NCBI GenBank assembly: GCA_029204225.1
Contig: CM055098.1
Location: 47,245,939 to 47,309,938, forward strand
Length of the DNA stretch: 64,000 bases
Reading direction: 5' to 3'
From: Diphasiastrum complanatum
Lineage: Eukaryota > Streptophyta > Lycopodiopsida > Lycopodiales > Lycopodiaceae
The notes beneath the pieces are model-generated. The model made no database searches and was not told the origin of the DNA. It was given only the letters and a program-made list of their open reading frames with translations. Made by a program: the position numbers and the translations under genes. How positions within the stretch are numbered: the stretch's first letter is position 1; each line of letters starts with the position of its first letter. Of this stretch, positions 1 through 10,680 are shown piece after piece.

Positions 1-117
1 TCATGAAATATTTGCCTAATCCGCCGATATATCATCAATATACCAAAAACCTCAAAAACTTCTATTTTTTCGCCATCTCTTTTCCATCACTCTTGCTTTT
101 TGGTTTCGTGAATTTTT

Positions 118-743
118 ATGATCAAGCTCTCTTTCGCCATCGCTAATAAGCTAGACTCAATTAACATTTTTGATGTTAAAGGAGTTGTTCCTAGCCTTAA
201 TCCAATTCCTTCTAGATTCTCTAGTCAAATGTTATTCCCTGATCTGTGAGAAATCTACACAGACTGGGAAGCTAACTATTTTCATTATTTGGAGGAAGTT
301 AAAGCAAATAATATACTTTGCTCCACTAATCCAATAACCAAACCATACCATACTTACAATTATGTAAATATTGATTCTCTCATTTTCTATGCACTTCTAT
401 CCATCCAACAATTGTACATTAAAGAGAAATTTTCAAAATATACATAAGCAGCTCTCTCACTAAATATCCCCTCTGTTGAGATGTCTGAAATCTTGTCTGA
501 GGATAGTTGGTACACTCATCTTGTAAATAACACGTTGATCGATAACCCCCTTGCACCATTGGGCAATCGTAGAATGGGAGGTTATCCAAATTTATTTTTC
601 AGGAAGATTACAACCAGAAGAACAATTACTTCCTTGCTATAAGATGGATGACCCTAGAACAAGTTAATGAAGATAATGAAGCCCAAGCAACAGCCATTTT
701 TCATAAAAAGCTAGCCAGCAGAAAGCGACAAAGGCAAATGTAA
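118..743 (+). pseudogene. unrecognised decayed ORF (~205 codons)
   Basis: From the ATG at 118 one frame stays open for about 175 codons apart from stops at 247-249 and 445-447, then closes at 640-642. A one-base shift near 590 joins it to a second frame that continues smoothly to a stop at 741-743 and ends in a Lys/Arg-rich tail (ASRKRQRQM). Amino-acid composition is ordinary and codon choice looks protein-like, so this is probably a real gene that has decayed. I see no retrotransposon, transposase or host domain. The frame upstream of the ATG closes at 109-111, which supports this start. Alternatives are an old endogenous viral gene or a host gene fragment. The reading frame is reasonably sure; identity is unknown. 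Confidence 0.4.
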
Positions 744-844
744 GAAATTTGTTTACGAGCTGCTACACAGCTGAGGAAGGGGATATGTGGAGCCTCATGA
801 TCCTATATTATCCAAAGTTATTGTTTTATATTGCAAAAAATTTC

Positions 845-1002
845 AATTTTTATACATGTAAATGTGCTATAGTGCCTAAATTCATGTAAAGACATGTAAC
901 TTTCAAAACATGTAATATAGTTTACATGAATTTAGGCACTATGAATTTTTATACATGTAAATGTGCTATAGTGCCTAAATTCATGTAAACTATATTACAT
1001 GT
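845..1002. repeat. overlapping direct and inverted repeat (hairpin)
   Basis: A 46-bp sequence at 845-890 recurs exactly at 944-989. In addition 908-942 is a perfect 35-bp reverse complement of 968-1002, with a 25-nt loop. The arms are AT-rich with TACATGTAA motifs. The arrangement suggests a small foldback or MITE-like element with one arm duplicated. It has no coding capacity. Confidence 0.7.
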
Positions 1003-1775
1003 AACTTACATATACGCTAGAAGTCACGATGTTTTGTGCAACATTCTATAGAGACGCATTAGTGGATTTCAACAGACATCTTAACAGTTGGTAAACAACA
1101 TTGAGGCCGGTGATTGTTCCTATAAGGTTGACACTTCGTGCCATTGTACATACACAAACACACAGATTTGAGTATCAATAGAGAGAGAAGAGAGCTAGTT
1201 TCTATAAGCTTGAGCGTTCTTTCCCTCTGTCATCTCTTACAGCATTACTTCTTGTCAATTGAACGAATACACTCTATACGATCTGTAACTGTTCGTGATA
1301 CTTCTCTGTCTGCGTCACGCATACTTTTCATTTCTTACTAAATTTCAGTCCTCTAACGTGGATTTTCAGGCATCACCGGAAAGCAACAATTCTAACTAAT
1401 GTGTGCAGGGAATTAGCCGAAGCTGTTAAGCATAACCATAAGAAGAACTTCTTTTAATTTTGAATGAGCCATGTGTTCAAATAATGAACTTGTTTGATGC
1501 TCTGTTTTGCTTGATTCTTGTGATAAGAACTAATTCTCTAAATTCGATTAAGAGGAATCATTAGCCAATACGATTCTGTTTGATGAATCTATTTGTTAGT
1601 TGTTGTTTGATCTAATTGCTTACTGTTATCCGAAGAGCCTAGAAGATAAAGTAACCTTTATAATCATAGACCTTGACCAAATCGTTTCATCGTTGGTGTT
1701 TCTGGATGCCAATATACCCAAATATCTTTGGATAACTAGATAGGTCGCTGTAGTATTCATTGTGAATATTACACA
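1003..1775 (+). other. unassigned stretch with a possible terminal exon
   Basis: No transposon domain is readable here. A 67-codon ORF at 1138-1341 has no recognisable motif. The most gene-like feature is a branch-point-like CTAAC followed by GTGTGCAG (1401-1408). Directly after it lies a 16-codon open segment, 1410-1457, ending in TAA (ELAEAVKHNHKKNFF). That is how a plant 3'-terminal exon would look, but the segment is short and chance is quite possible. Confidence 0.2.
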
Positions 1776-1923
1776 TCACATTTCATTCACCTTCTTACAT
1801 ACACTTATCATACAAAAGAAGAGATTATTTGGGTAGATCACCCTCTTGTCATCTCCATATGCCAACAAAGAAGTGAAGTACTCTTTGTGAAAAGTCCTGT
1901 GTGAACTTGCTCCACTATCAATC
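1776..1923 (-). pseudogene. copia protease fragment (distal half of split element)
   Basis: Read on the minus strand from 1923, the sequence encodes IDSGASSH followed by a KEYFTSLLAY-like segment, the retropepsin active-site region of Ty1/copia polyproteins. Homology fades near 1815 and the frame ends at 1776. The upstream half of the same gene (gag zinc knuckle through the Trp-Trp-Ile just before the active-site Asp) lies at 5804-6245 on the same strand. The intervening 1924-5798 is a later insertion. TSD copy CAATC occupies 1919-1923. Confidence 0.8.
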
Positions 1924-2277
1924 TGTTGAAATGAAAAAATAATCCATCTGAATTTAGGCTTGCTACAAATATTATACCATGCAAGTATGTTGTTCATAAA
2001 TGCAAATGCCAAGTTTGGCCTAGATAGAACTTGAGCTACATGGATATGTCATATCTAAATTGATGAGTACAACTTGCATATAGATTATAGACATAGAATT
2101 AGCAAGATTATGCTAGTAGAAACTCGTGGCAATTCACATGCATTAATTGTAAATGATCCATAGCGACATGCAAGGCATGCACAAAGTAAAATGGACACAT
2201 GCATGATGATTTGTACATTTTTAGCTAGAACTAGGACACTTGGAAAAAGTTGGTAGAAATTCATGCATGAGATATGA
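1924..2277 (+). repeat. truncated 5' LTR of element A
   Basis: It aligns from its TGTTGAAATG start with 5010-5363 of the 3' LTR, then breaks off directly into GAG-pre-integrase coding sequence. Several of the few differences between copies are C/T or G/A, as expected from decay of methylated DNA. The missing half would have contained the transcription start, U5 and primer site. Confidence 0.9.
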
Positions 2278-4992
2278 GATCCTAGTTGATGGATCTAGAT
2301 GTGGTGGAATTTCTAAGTCAAATTCTTATGAGAATGCAAACCATTGTGAGGTTAATTTGTTATCTAAGGAGGAGTTGTGGCATAGAAGGTTGGGGCATCC
2401 TGACTTTAAATCTATGTCTTCTATGGTCAAGAAAGTGAAGGCTATTGGTCTTCCAAAATCTCTTTCCAAAGATTTCAAGCCTTGTGAGGATTGTGCTATT
2501 GCAAAATCACACAGAAAGCCATATTAGAAGTCTTTTATCAAGACTACTCATCCTTTAGAGCTTATACACTTGGATGCTCATTTTTTCTCTTCTAAAAGTA
2601 TTGGTGGTGCAACATGTTTTGTCACCTTTATTGATGACTTTACTAGATATACTTGGTTGTATCTACTTTCTTCAAAAGCTATGGTATTTGATCACTTCCT
2701 AATCTTCAAAGCTTATGTTGAGAAATAGTTTTCTTTCAAAGTTAAAGCTTTAAGATGTGATGGAGGAGGTGAATACATCTCCAACAAGTTTCATGAATAT
2801 CGTGAAGGTGAAGGAATAAAGAGAGAGTTTTCTTGTGCTTATTCTCCATCTCAAAATGGAGTTGTTGAGAGGAAAAATAGATCTTTATGTGAATGTGCTA
2901 AAGCAATCTGAGTTGAAGCTTCTTTGCCTATTGAATATTGAGGTGAAGCTATAAATTGTGCAAACTATTTGTGCAATAGATTATCTCACAATGCACTTGT
3001 TGGAAAATCACCTTTTGAAGTCTTGTTTAAGAAGAAACCTAAGGTAGATCACCTTAGAGTTTTTGGTTGTGCTTGCTTTGTTCATGTACCCTTGGAAACA
3101 AGAAAAAGAGATGATCCTAATTCTATTAAAGGGATCATGGTTGGATATGCATCTCACAAGAAAGCTTACAGAATCTATGTTCCCTCTACCTTAACTACAA
3201 TTGAGAGTAGGGATGTTATATTCCATGAGGATCAAAAATACATTCCGGAGGAGGCCGAGTTCAAAGATTCTCACAAAGATACTCCAATCATCACCCTTGA
3301 AGACTATCATGGAGAGATGGGGCCGAGAATTGAGGAGGAGTCACCTCGAATCTTTTCACCAAGGACATCTCAAAGAGAAAGATCTGAGCCTAGGAGGCTT
3401 ACATATGAAGAAAGAGGCAAGCAAGTGGAACTCAACTCCACTAATTGTGCTTATTTTATTTCACATGAGGAGCCAAAGGATGTATATGATGCACTTAATT
3501 CGAAGGAATGGTATCTTGCCATGAAGGAGGAATATGATGCTTTGATGGCCAACAAGACATGGGAGCTTGTGGATCTTCCATCCAACAAGCACACCATTGG
3601 TTGCAAGTGGGTTTTTTGAGTCAAGTATAATCAAGATGGCACAATCAACAAGTACAAGGATAGACTTTGTGCTAAGGGTTTTGCTCAAGTTTATGGACTT
3701 GATTATGAGGAGACTTTTGCTCCAGTTGCAAAGATGGTATCAATTAGAATCATAATTTCTATTGCTTGTTTTTTCAATTGGCAAGTTCTTCAACTAGATG
3801 TCTCTAATGCATTTTTAAATGGATATCTAGAAGAAGAGATTTATATGGATCAGCCTATTGGGTTCATCCATGAAAAAGACAAATTTTGCTTGCTCTTCAA
3901 AAGTCTATATGGACTAAAGCAAGCTCCAAGGTCATGGTATTTTCGACTTAACACCTTTCTTGAGTCACTAGGATTTAATCTTAGTGACTATGATCCTTCC
4001 TTGTATGTCAAGTTTTTTGATAAAGATATTGTGATGATATCATTCTAACAAGAAGTTGTATCAAGTTAGTTGAGGAAACCAAGATTGCACTTGGAAAAGA
4101 GTTCAAGATGCAAGATCTTGGAAAAATTCACTACATACTAGGATTAGAGATTGACTTTCTTAAAGATAAAGCTTTTGTATGTCAATCCAAGTATGCTCTT
4201 TCAATGTTAAAAAAGTTCAATATGTTAGATTGTAAGAGTATAGAAACTCCTACGGAGCAAAATGTAAAAGACCCTAACAAAGGTGATGAAAGATCCTTCG
4301 TGGACATCACACATTTTAGGAGTCTTATAGGATCCTTAATTTGGCTCACAATAACTAGACCGGACATAAGCTTTAGTGTTCATAAGTTGAGCCAGGCTAT
4401 GCAAAATCCTACTATTTATCATTGGAAAATGGCCAAGAGGGTGCCTAGATATATAGCTTCAACTTTTGATTATGGTTTATTGTATAAAAGTGAAGATCTT
4501 TCTATTGTTGGTTATTCTGACTTGGATTTTGCAAGTGATAGAGCAGATCAAGAATCTACAAGTGCTTATGTCATATATCTTGGAGGAAACTTGATATCTT
4601 GGCTTTCCAAAAAGCAAGATACTGTATCACTCTCATCTTGTGAAGCTGAGTATAAGGCACTTACTACAACAACAAAGGAAGTGCTTTGGATCAAGAGGAT
4701 GCTAGTGGAGCTAAAGATAATCATGAAAGATGATCTACCTATGATCATGTGTGACAACACTTCAGCCCAAGCCCTTGCCAACAAACCGATTTTCCATGCA
4801 AGGAGCAAACATATCGAAGTTGCACATTACTTCATGAGAGAGAAGCTCATTGGAGAGGAAACCTACTTGGAGCACATCAACACATCATCTTGTATTGCTG
4901 ATATGCTCACCAAACCTTTGAGCAAAAGTTCCTTCATCAAGCATAGATCCAATCTTGGAGTAATACCAAGATCCATGTTCAGGTCAATATAG
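2278..4992 (+). pseudogene. copia pol: integrase, reverse transcriptase, RNase H (element A)
   Basis: Domains in order: GAG-pre-integrase (ELWHRRLGHPDF, about 2370-2405) with CxxC at about 2482-2493; integrase core with LIHLDAH (~2560), a DGGGEY block (~2758) and VVERKN (~2865); RT with YGLKQAPRSWY (~3907); RNase H with SLSSCEAEYKAL (~4630) and HIEVAHYF (~4810). In-frame stops lie at 2525, 2726, 2909, 2939 and 3617. At 4029-4034 a small deletion removes the residues before Asp-Asp of the RT YVDD box and shifts the frame, so the following DDIILT is read in the next frame. These lesions rule out a working polyprotein. RNase H to the end (4108-4992) is open. Confidence 0.93.
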
Positions 4993-5009
4993 ATTGTTTT
5001 TAGGAGGAG

Positions 5010-5798
5010 TGTTGAAATGAAAAAATAATCCATCTTGACTTTAGGCTTGCTACAAATATTATACCATGCAAGTATGTTGTTCATAAATGCAAATGCCAAG
5101 TTTGGCCTAGATAGAACTTGAGCTACATGGATATGTCATATCTAGATTGATGAGTACAACTTGCATATAGATTATAGACATAGAATTAGCAAGATTATGC
5201 TAGTAGAAACTCATGACAATTCACATGCATTACTTGTAAGTGATCCATAGTGACATGCAAGGCATGCACAAAGTAGAATGGACACATGCACGATGATTTG
5301 TACATTTTTAGTTAGAACTAGGACACTTGGAAAATTTTGGTAGAAATTCATGCATGAGATGTGAAAAATGTCACATAGACTCTAGTTTTTACTTTAGATG
5401 TCATTAAATAATGGATGGATGTGGTTCTACCTCGAGCTACCTCAAACTCCATAAATATGTGTAGCTCTCCTCATAATTGATGATGAAGAACCAAAGCTTT
5501 GTAGCTATCTCTTGCCATTTTGGATCCACACAAATTTTGCTTGTTATCTCTATCTTTCTCTCTCTAACTCGTGTTGAGGCTAATGCCAATACACTAATTT
5601 CTTGTACTTTTGCTCATTTATGATTCATTGCTATCATTCTCTGATTCTTAGCATGCTAGATTGTGGTTAAGCCATAACTTCTATACTAGATCTTGCTAAT
5701 CAATCTAGAGTAAGGTTATTGTGCTAATCATAAAGCTTAATTAGATCTATCATACTTGTGGATCTTTCCCACATGTGTGAATTCTAGAAATTTTGTCA
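5010..5798 (+). repeat. complete 3' LTR of element A (789 bp)
   Basis: It starts TGTTGAAATG directly after the purine-rich tract and ends TTTTGTCA just before the TSD copy CAATC. A TATA-like CCATAAATATG lies near 5450. A run of short CT tracts sits near 5550, in the position where other LTRs in this window carry long CT arrays. Confidence 0.88.
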
Positions 5799-5803
5799 CA
5801 ATC

Positions 5804-6245
5804 CACCATGGATCTAGATCTCCATCATTAGCAAGCATACATGAAGACATCACAAAAGCATCATCATTTGCATCTTGAACATCCAAACCATCCTCATCAA
5901 GAGTAAGATTACCTTGCTTGTCTCCTTGATCTCTCTTCTTCTTGTAGCACTCACTTGCAAAGTGTCCTTTGATGCCACAATAGAAGCACTTGAGCTTTGA
6001 TCTATCCTTATATTTGCCACCTGAAGAAGCATCCACTTGATCTTGTCCTTTAGACCACTTGCTTTTGTTGTTGCCCTTGAATTTGCCTTTTGAACATAGC
6101 CTCCTCTTGAAGTGTCAATGTAGATCCAATTCTCGCTTGAAGCCTATATTCTTCATTGATTAATATCTCTTGAATATCCATCAAAATTGGCAAAGTCTTT
6201 TGAATAGCAATACTCTGAACAATGTTAGCATGAGCATCCAATCCT
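5804..6245 (-). pseudogene. copia gag fragment with CCHC knuckle (proximal half of split element)
   Basis: On the minus strand the sequence gives a gag segment containing LDAHANIVQS, then a linker and one zinc knuckle, CFYCGIKGHFASEC (C-x2-C-x4-H-x4-C). It then runs up to DPWWI just before the protease active site, where element A interrupts it at 5804. The same LDAHANIVQS gag appears on the plus strand at 13191-13556, so both belong to one copia family. The gag N-terminus is lost: at 6246 the coding sequence joins LTR sequence directly. Confidence 0.85.
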
Positions 6246-6412
6246 GCCAATGTAGAAAAATCAGCATCTACTCTATGAATGAGATGCAAACTCTAATAGA
6301 ACTTGATCAAGCATAACAAACTTTGAAAAGTCAAAATCTAAGTCTACTATAAAGTTGGCCTCAATTTGCCAAATATAGAAATGTAGCAAATATGATCAAA
6401 CTAGTTGAATCT
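6246..6412 (-). repeat. deleted family-B LTR remnant
   Basis: The minus strand carries the family-B LTR head (about 6412 down to 6315, matching 44473-44370) joined directly to the LTR tail (6310-6246, containing the TCTACATTGG box seen at 24995-25025 and 27925). The middle of the LTR is missing and the tail runs straight into gag at 6245. Two deletions are therefore stacked in the 5' end of this old minus-strand element. Confidence 0.65.
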
Positions 6413-6603
6413 TTCACATCAATCACACTCTTTTTATTGGGTATAGAGTTCTTGTCAAGATTGTATGCTTTTCTACTACGTCTTCATTTGTAACATTCTT
6501 ATTATTTTGTCTGAAGAATAATTGCTTTCTTGTTATATAAATAGCATACAATTTTTATTCTTAAGTCATTGATAGTTATTATTGTCACTTAGACTAACTT
6601 CCA

Positions 6604-6925
6604 CATGGATTCCCAAGAGAAAGCCAGTCCCACCGTGGACAAGCTCAATGGAGCCAATTACCATCTTTGGAAATTTAAAATGAAAACTATGCTAATGGCT
6701 AAGGAGTTGTATGATGTTGTCACAGGTGCAAAGGCAAGCCCCAAAGATGATGATGCAGCAATCTCCCGATGAAAGCTGAAGGATGGAAAAGCTTTCACGT
6801 TGATCATCCGCAACATATCAGACATGCAAATTGGCCATGTGTCTGAAGCTTAGACCTCCAAGGAAGTTTGGGACATCTTGAGCACCCTGTATTGTGAAAA
6901 ATGCAAAAATTATGCTTGGTCAAGG
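6604..6925 (+). pseudogene. copia gag N-terminal fragment
   Basis: From ATG 6604 the reading MDSQEKASPTVDKLNGANYHLW is typical of copia gag starts (LNGxNYxxW). It continues through a KEVWDILSTLY segment like the UBN2 gag domain. In-frame stops occur near 6772 and 6853. It is cut at about 6925, where minus-strand gypsy sequence begins. No LTR or primer site is recognisable between 6413 and 6603, although a TATATAAATAG box at about 6534-6544 could be part of one. Confidence 0.7.
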
Positions 6926-6948
6926 CCAACATCATGTATATAGGATGA

Positions 6949-8566
6949 TTACACATGTGTGGAGCTTGAGTCTGGACACTCTGCATGATATTGGTTCTTA
7001 ACTTTACAATCAATCATGAAGTGGCTAGTTTTGCCACAAATAAAACAGTGGTTGCTCATTGGTCCTGTGGCAATAGCATAACCATCTTGGATGGCTAGCT
7101 GTACTAGATTTTCTGGGTTCATGGAATACTCGTCCCGTTTGCACGAGCATGAGTTGTCGCTTTGATATGGCCGAGAACTAGCAGATGAGAGTGTTGTATC
7201 GTGATTGTATGTGTGATCATAGGAGCTATTCACAAGATGTGTTTGTGCAGATTCTCAAGGGTGTCTATGTTTTTGTGCTCTTAGATTAAGTTGTCCCCTT
7301 GGAGGTGGACCTAAGAGTGCTAACTAAGGTCGAGGTTCATGCTTTGGTTGTCTAGGCAACTCTTGGATATGAATTTGGGTATTGTTTCATGGAGGATAGT
7401 GTTGTGGTTGGTTTCATGAAATAAATTGTTGTCTAGGAGGCTAGTATTGTCCTCTTGATTGATCATGAGGCTGGTTCCTTGGATTGTAATAGCAATAGAA
7501 TGTGGTATGGCCCATAAAGTCACAAATGTCGCATTTGGTCAAGGAAGTATCTAGGACTGGTTGGTATTATGAGCATTCATTGCCAGTGTGTGCACCTCGA
7601 CAATGAGGGTACCAAGTTTTCTCCCGTCTATGATGGATTTGGCCAATGGGTAATTGACTCGTCATCGAGCTCTGGATAGTTGAGAGTATTTTGAAACTCT
7701 TTCATGAGTTTCTCCATTTGTTGCTGGTGTTGCTGGTTAAGCAACTCCATTTGTGTTTTCCATAATTGTTCTCGAGTTTCTTCATGTGGTCTAGGGTCAT
7801 GGACAACATGGTGTGCTCTCCTTTCTCGAGGTTCATCCACATATGATCCCTCATCTTCTTTGCGGATAGCATCATAAATGGCTTGTTTTAATGATGTGTA
7901 CTCATCATTAGATCGAAGATCACATCTGATCCATCTTGGAAGTCCAACTAGGAACTGGATGATGAGCATGGACTCTATGGGTTGTTCTTGTATCTGACTT
8001 TTTAATCTTTTGAATTTCTCTATATAGTCACGTACATTTTCATCTTTTGTCATTTTGATATTGCTTAATATTCTCTCAATCAAACAAAATGGTTTGAATC
8101 GCTTGATGAAGGCTTCATTCAGGAGTGACCAATCTCATTTATCTTCACAATCTAGGTTAAAAAACCATTCCCATGCTCAATCGATCATGATCATCGAAAA
8201 GAGTTGTACCATGGCTTCTAGAGAGGTTTTGCCATAGACATCACATGCGTTCTCAAAGACTTGAAGAAATCTCTAAGGGCCAGAATTGTTGTCGTACTTA
8301 GGTAGATCAAGTCTTGGTGTTCATTTTTCAATACGCAGTCCGTGGTTAGCAAAGACCCCATTTAAGTGAGCTCTTGCTTGTGAGGATTGAGCAGTGTGAA
8401 AGTGTGGGCGATCATATGGAACTTCAGCTTGCATGAGTTCCCATCAGGGCTCATGGATTTGGGACTTCATCCGTGAATATCTATTGTATCGAGCCTATTC
8501 TGTAGATGGAGAGACCTTCTCTGGTGGATAGTCCTCTGTGGAATTCGGATTGTAAGGACGATCCAT
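6949..8566 (-). pseudogene. Ty3/gypsy gag with three zinc-knuckle motifs
   Basis: The minus-strand frame begins MDRPYNPNSTEDYPPEKV at 8566. It shows the retrotransposon gag core (AWEWFFNLDC...LLNEAFIKRFKPF) at about 8190-8095, continuous with the open segment 8083-7628. A one-base shift near 7645 leads to a second frame with HCRGAHTGNEC (~7605), CDICDFMGHTTFYC (~7533) and CFICGKTSHFMIDC (~7050). The last two are C-x2-C-x4-H-x4-C; the first has Tyr or Trp where its first Cys would be. Scattered stops (for example near 8495 and 8440) show it is dead. It ends at 6949 with no protease or RT following. A 49-bp repeat array lies upstream as a leader. Confidence 0.8.
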
Positions 8567-8819
8567 AGCAAATCTAGAGTACCTTAGGATTGGGTATGTA
8601 GGCCTCTTGGACTCCTTTGGGACTTTCGGTTTTTTTTTTTTTTGTACTTTGGATGTAAAATAGAGAAAGGTATATTCTTCAGAGTATAAAAATTTTCATA
8701 TGTCTCCAAATGGCACAAGATGTAATATAGTGATTTTGCATAATGGCTTAGCTGATAGCTGTGGCATTGGTTAGTAGTAGGGTCTAGGCAAATATAGCAT
8801 TGGCTTTCCTAGTGACTCA

Positions 8820-9660
8820 ACTTGGTTGAGACTGTAATGGGATCACGCGGTTGAGATTTGACATATTAGCTCGGTTGAAATTGCAATGGAATCAGGCGGT
8901 TGAGATTTGAAGTGGAGACTCAGTTGAGACCTAAGAGAAATGACACGGTTGAAATCTGAGCGTGAGGCTCGGTTGAGATCTGGCAGAAATGACGCGGTTG
9001 AGTTTTGAGCTTGAGGCTTGGTCGAGATCTGAAAGAAATGTCGTAGTTGAGTTTTGAGCTTGAGGCTTGATCGAGATCTGACAAAAATAGCACGGTTGAA
9101 ATTTGAACATGAGGCTCGATCGAGATCTGCTGACAGAAATGACTCGGTTGAAATCTGAATGTGAGGCTTGGTCAAGATCTGACAGAAATGACACGGTTGA
9201 GTTTTGAACTTGAGGCTCGTTGACAGAAATGACACGATTGAAATATGAGCGTGAGGCTCGGTCGAGATCCGATAGAAATGACGCGGTTGAGATCTGAACA
9301 TGAGGCACGGTCGAGATCTAACAGAAATGACATGGTTGAGATCTGAGCATGAGGCGCGATCGAGATCTGACAGATAAGACACGGTTGAAATTTGAGCATG
9401 AGGCTTGGTTGAGATTTTCACGAAGAGACTCGGTCAAGATTGTCATGAAGAGGCTCGGTTGAGTCTGTAACGGAAAGACTCGGTCGAGATCCGAAGTGGA
9501 GTACTCGGTCGAGATCAAAGTTATAACTTCGGGTGAGATTGTGATGAAAAAGACTCGGTCAAGATCTCAAGGAAAACACTTGGTTGAGATCCGAACGATA
9601 AGTCTCGGTTGAGATTTTAATGGATTGCTGCAGACTTGGGACTCGGTCAAGATTTTACAA
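8820..9660 (-). repeat. 49-bp tandem array in gypsy leader
   Basis: Units of 49 bp follow each other almost without interruption from about 8940 to 9420, for example at 8942, 8991, 9041 and 9090. More diverged copies extend to both sides. Each unit is a dimer of ~24/25-bp halves sharing GGTTGAGATCTG, one half ending CAGAAATGAC and the other GTGAGGCTC. The unit is not a multiple of three, so the repetitive ORFs across it are by-products. It lies between a short LTR (9759-9899) and the gypsy gag on the minus strand, the position of a 5' untranslated leader. Confidence 0.8.
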
Positions 9661-9758
9661 TTGTTGACATTTGCTAACATGGAATCTGCTAACAGGGGAA
9701 CCAGAAAGCTCACCTTCAAAAATAGAGAGCAAGTTGTAAAGGTCGATCCAACTACAGG

Positions 9759-9899
9759 TGTCAATGCTTGTTACTCAATTCATTAAAGTAATAAATTCAA
9801 ACAATATTCTATTGATAATTCTGTATCATCAAAGTCTATCTGGGTTTGAAGTTGGGAAAGTCTTTATTACTTAGGAGCAATTTGTCTCTACAAATTACA
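9759..9899 (-). repeat. short LTR, left copy (141 bp)
   Basis: It matches 13035-13190 nearly throughout. On the minus strand it runs from TGTAATTTG to GCATTGACA (TG...CA). Immediately before it on that strand are GGAGGGG, a polypurine tract, and a stretch readable as the acidic C-terminal end of a gypsy polyprotein (VEDNALCIGGV). Immediately after it comes CCTGTAG, close to the ACTGTAG after the right copy. It therefore looks like a 3' LTR on one side and a 5' LTR on the other. Confidence 0.6.
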
Positions 9900-10680
9900 C
9901 CCCTCCAATGCATAAAGCGTTGTCCTCAACGAAAAATTTCTCAACTAAGAGTCTTAAATCTTTTAAAATTTTCTTGATATTCTTGGAAAAATTCATCTTC
10001 CATTCATCTTGCATCCATAATCAAATGCTTCTTAAACTTTAGAGGATATTGTGTTTATGCTTATTTATTTCTTTCAAATTCGATCTTATATGTTAAGATC
10101 AACTTTGGGTGAAGAGTCTTTTCAGTTCCTTGATCTACCTCAGATCTCTTAATCTATGAATTCAAAATTAGCTTACTGAATCTATCTTGGGTAGATCCAA
10201 TCATTTCATTTTCATCCTAGGCTTAGATTGCTCAAAACAATTTCATAGTATATTGTCTCTTTGGAGATTCAGGAATGACATAGGGTGAAGTCGTCTTAAA
10301 GTTTTCAGTCCCCGTTCTTCCTTAGTATGTTGTCATACTAGTCATGGTTTTACATAATGTCTTAGGAGGTTTAACTTCCTATACATGATTTCAAAAGATG
10401 ATTGAAATCTGGGTCCATCTTAATCAAGAAATTATTCTAAGAAGCAATGCCTCTATACTCTAAGGATAATCACTAGGAATTTTTTCTCATGTATAGTTGA
10501 TTTTCAATTCAACATATCATCAAGGTTTACTTTTGCATAAAGTATGAAAACAAGTGTAAACTAACATCACATGTCGTGCACTAAGCTATAAAGGCTTAGA
10601 TCACAAAACTCGCATGTTTGAAACATTCGAAAAGTACTGATAGTATTGAATCAAAATCACTCTTGGAAACAATTTAGGAT
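9900..10680 (-). other. internal sequence of a minus-strand gypsy element, mostly unreadable
   Basis: Only the first ~35 bp (9900-9935) can be assigned: on the minus strand they read as a polyprotein end plus polypurine tract. The remainder is AT-rich, has no open frame of note, and I see no domain in it. Confidence 0.3.

Larger units (their letters stand above)
1924..5798 (+). mobile_element. Ty1/copia retrotransposon, internally deleted (element A)
   Basis: The element is bounded by TG at 1924 and CA at 5798 and flanked by the 5-bp direct repeat CAATC (1919-1923 and 5799-5803). It holds a truncated 5' LTR, pol from GAG-pre-integrase through RNase H, a purine-rich tract (GGAGGAG, 5003-5009) and a full 3' LTR. 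The rest of the 5' LTR, the primer site, gag and protease are missing, so one deletion runs from mid-LTR into pol. The host sequence is a minus-strand copia protease gene. The surviving 5' LTR segment differs from the 3' LTR at only about a dozen positions over ~354 bp, so it is not among the oldest insertions here. Confidence 0.93.

Noticed and set aside
118-743. Specific assignment of the decayed ORF to a plant virus nucleoprotein
   Set aside because: I could not identify any diagnostic motif; the resemblance was only of general composition, so it is left unrecognised.
3201-3524. Plus-strand 107-codon ORF and other frames overlapping element A pol
   Set aside because: Out-of-frame shadows of the integrase-RT coding sequence.
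8843-9421. 192-codon minus-strand repetitive ORF (ISTxPHAQ-like repeats) as a repeat protein
   Set aside because: The 49-bp unit is not a multiple of three, so successive units are read in different frames, and stops appear in the flanking units. Better explained as a leader minisatellite.
8820-9660. CRISPR-like array
   Set aside because: Regular spacing superficially resembles one, but there are no unique spacers: the whole 49 bp is repeated and diverged, and the context is plant gypsy.
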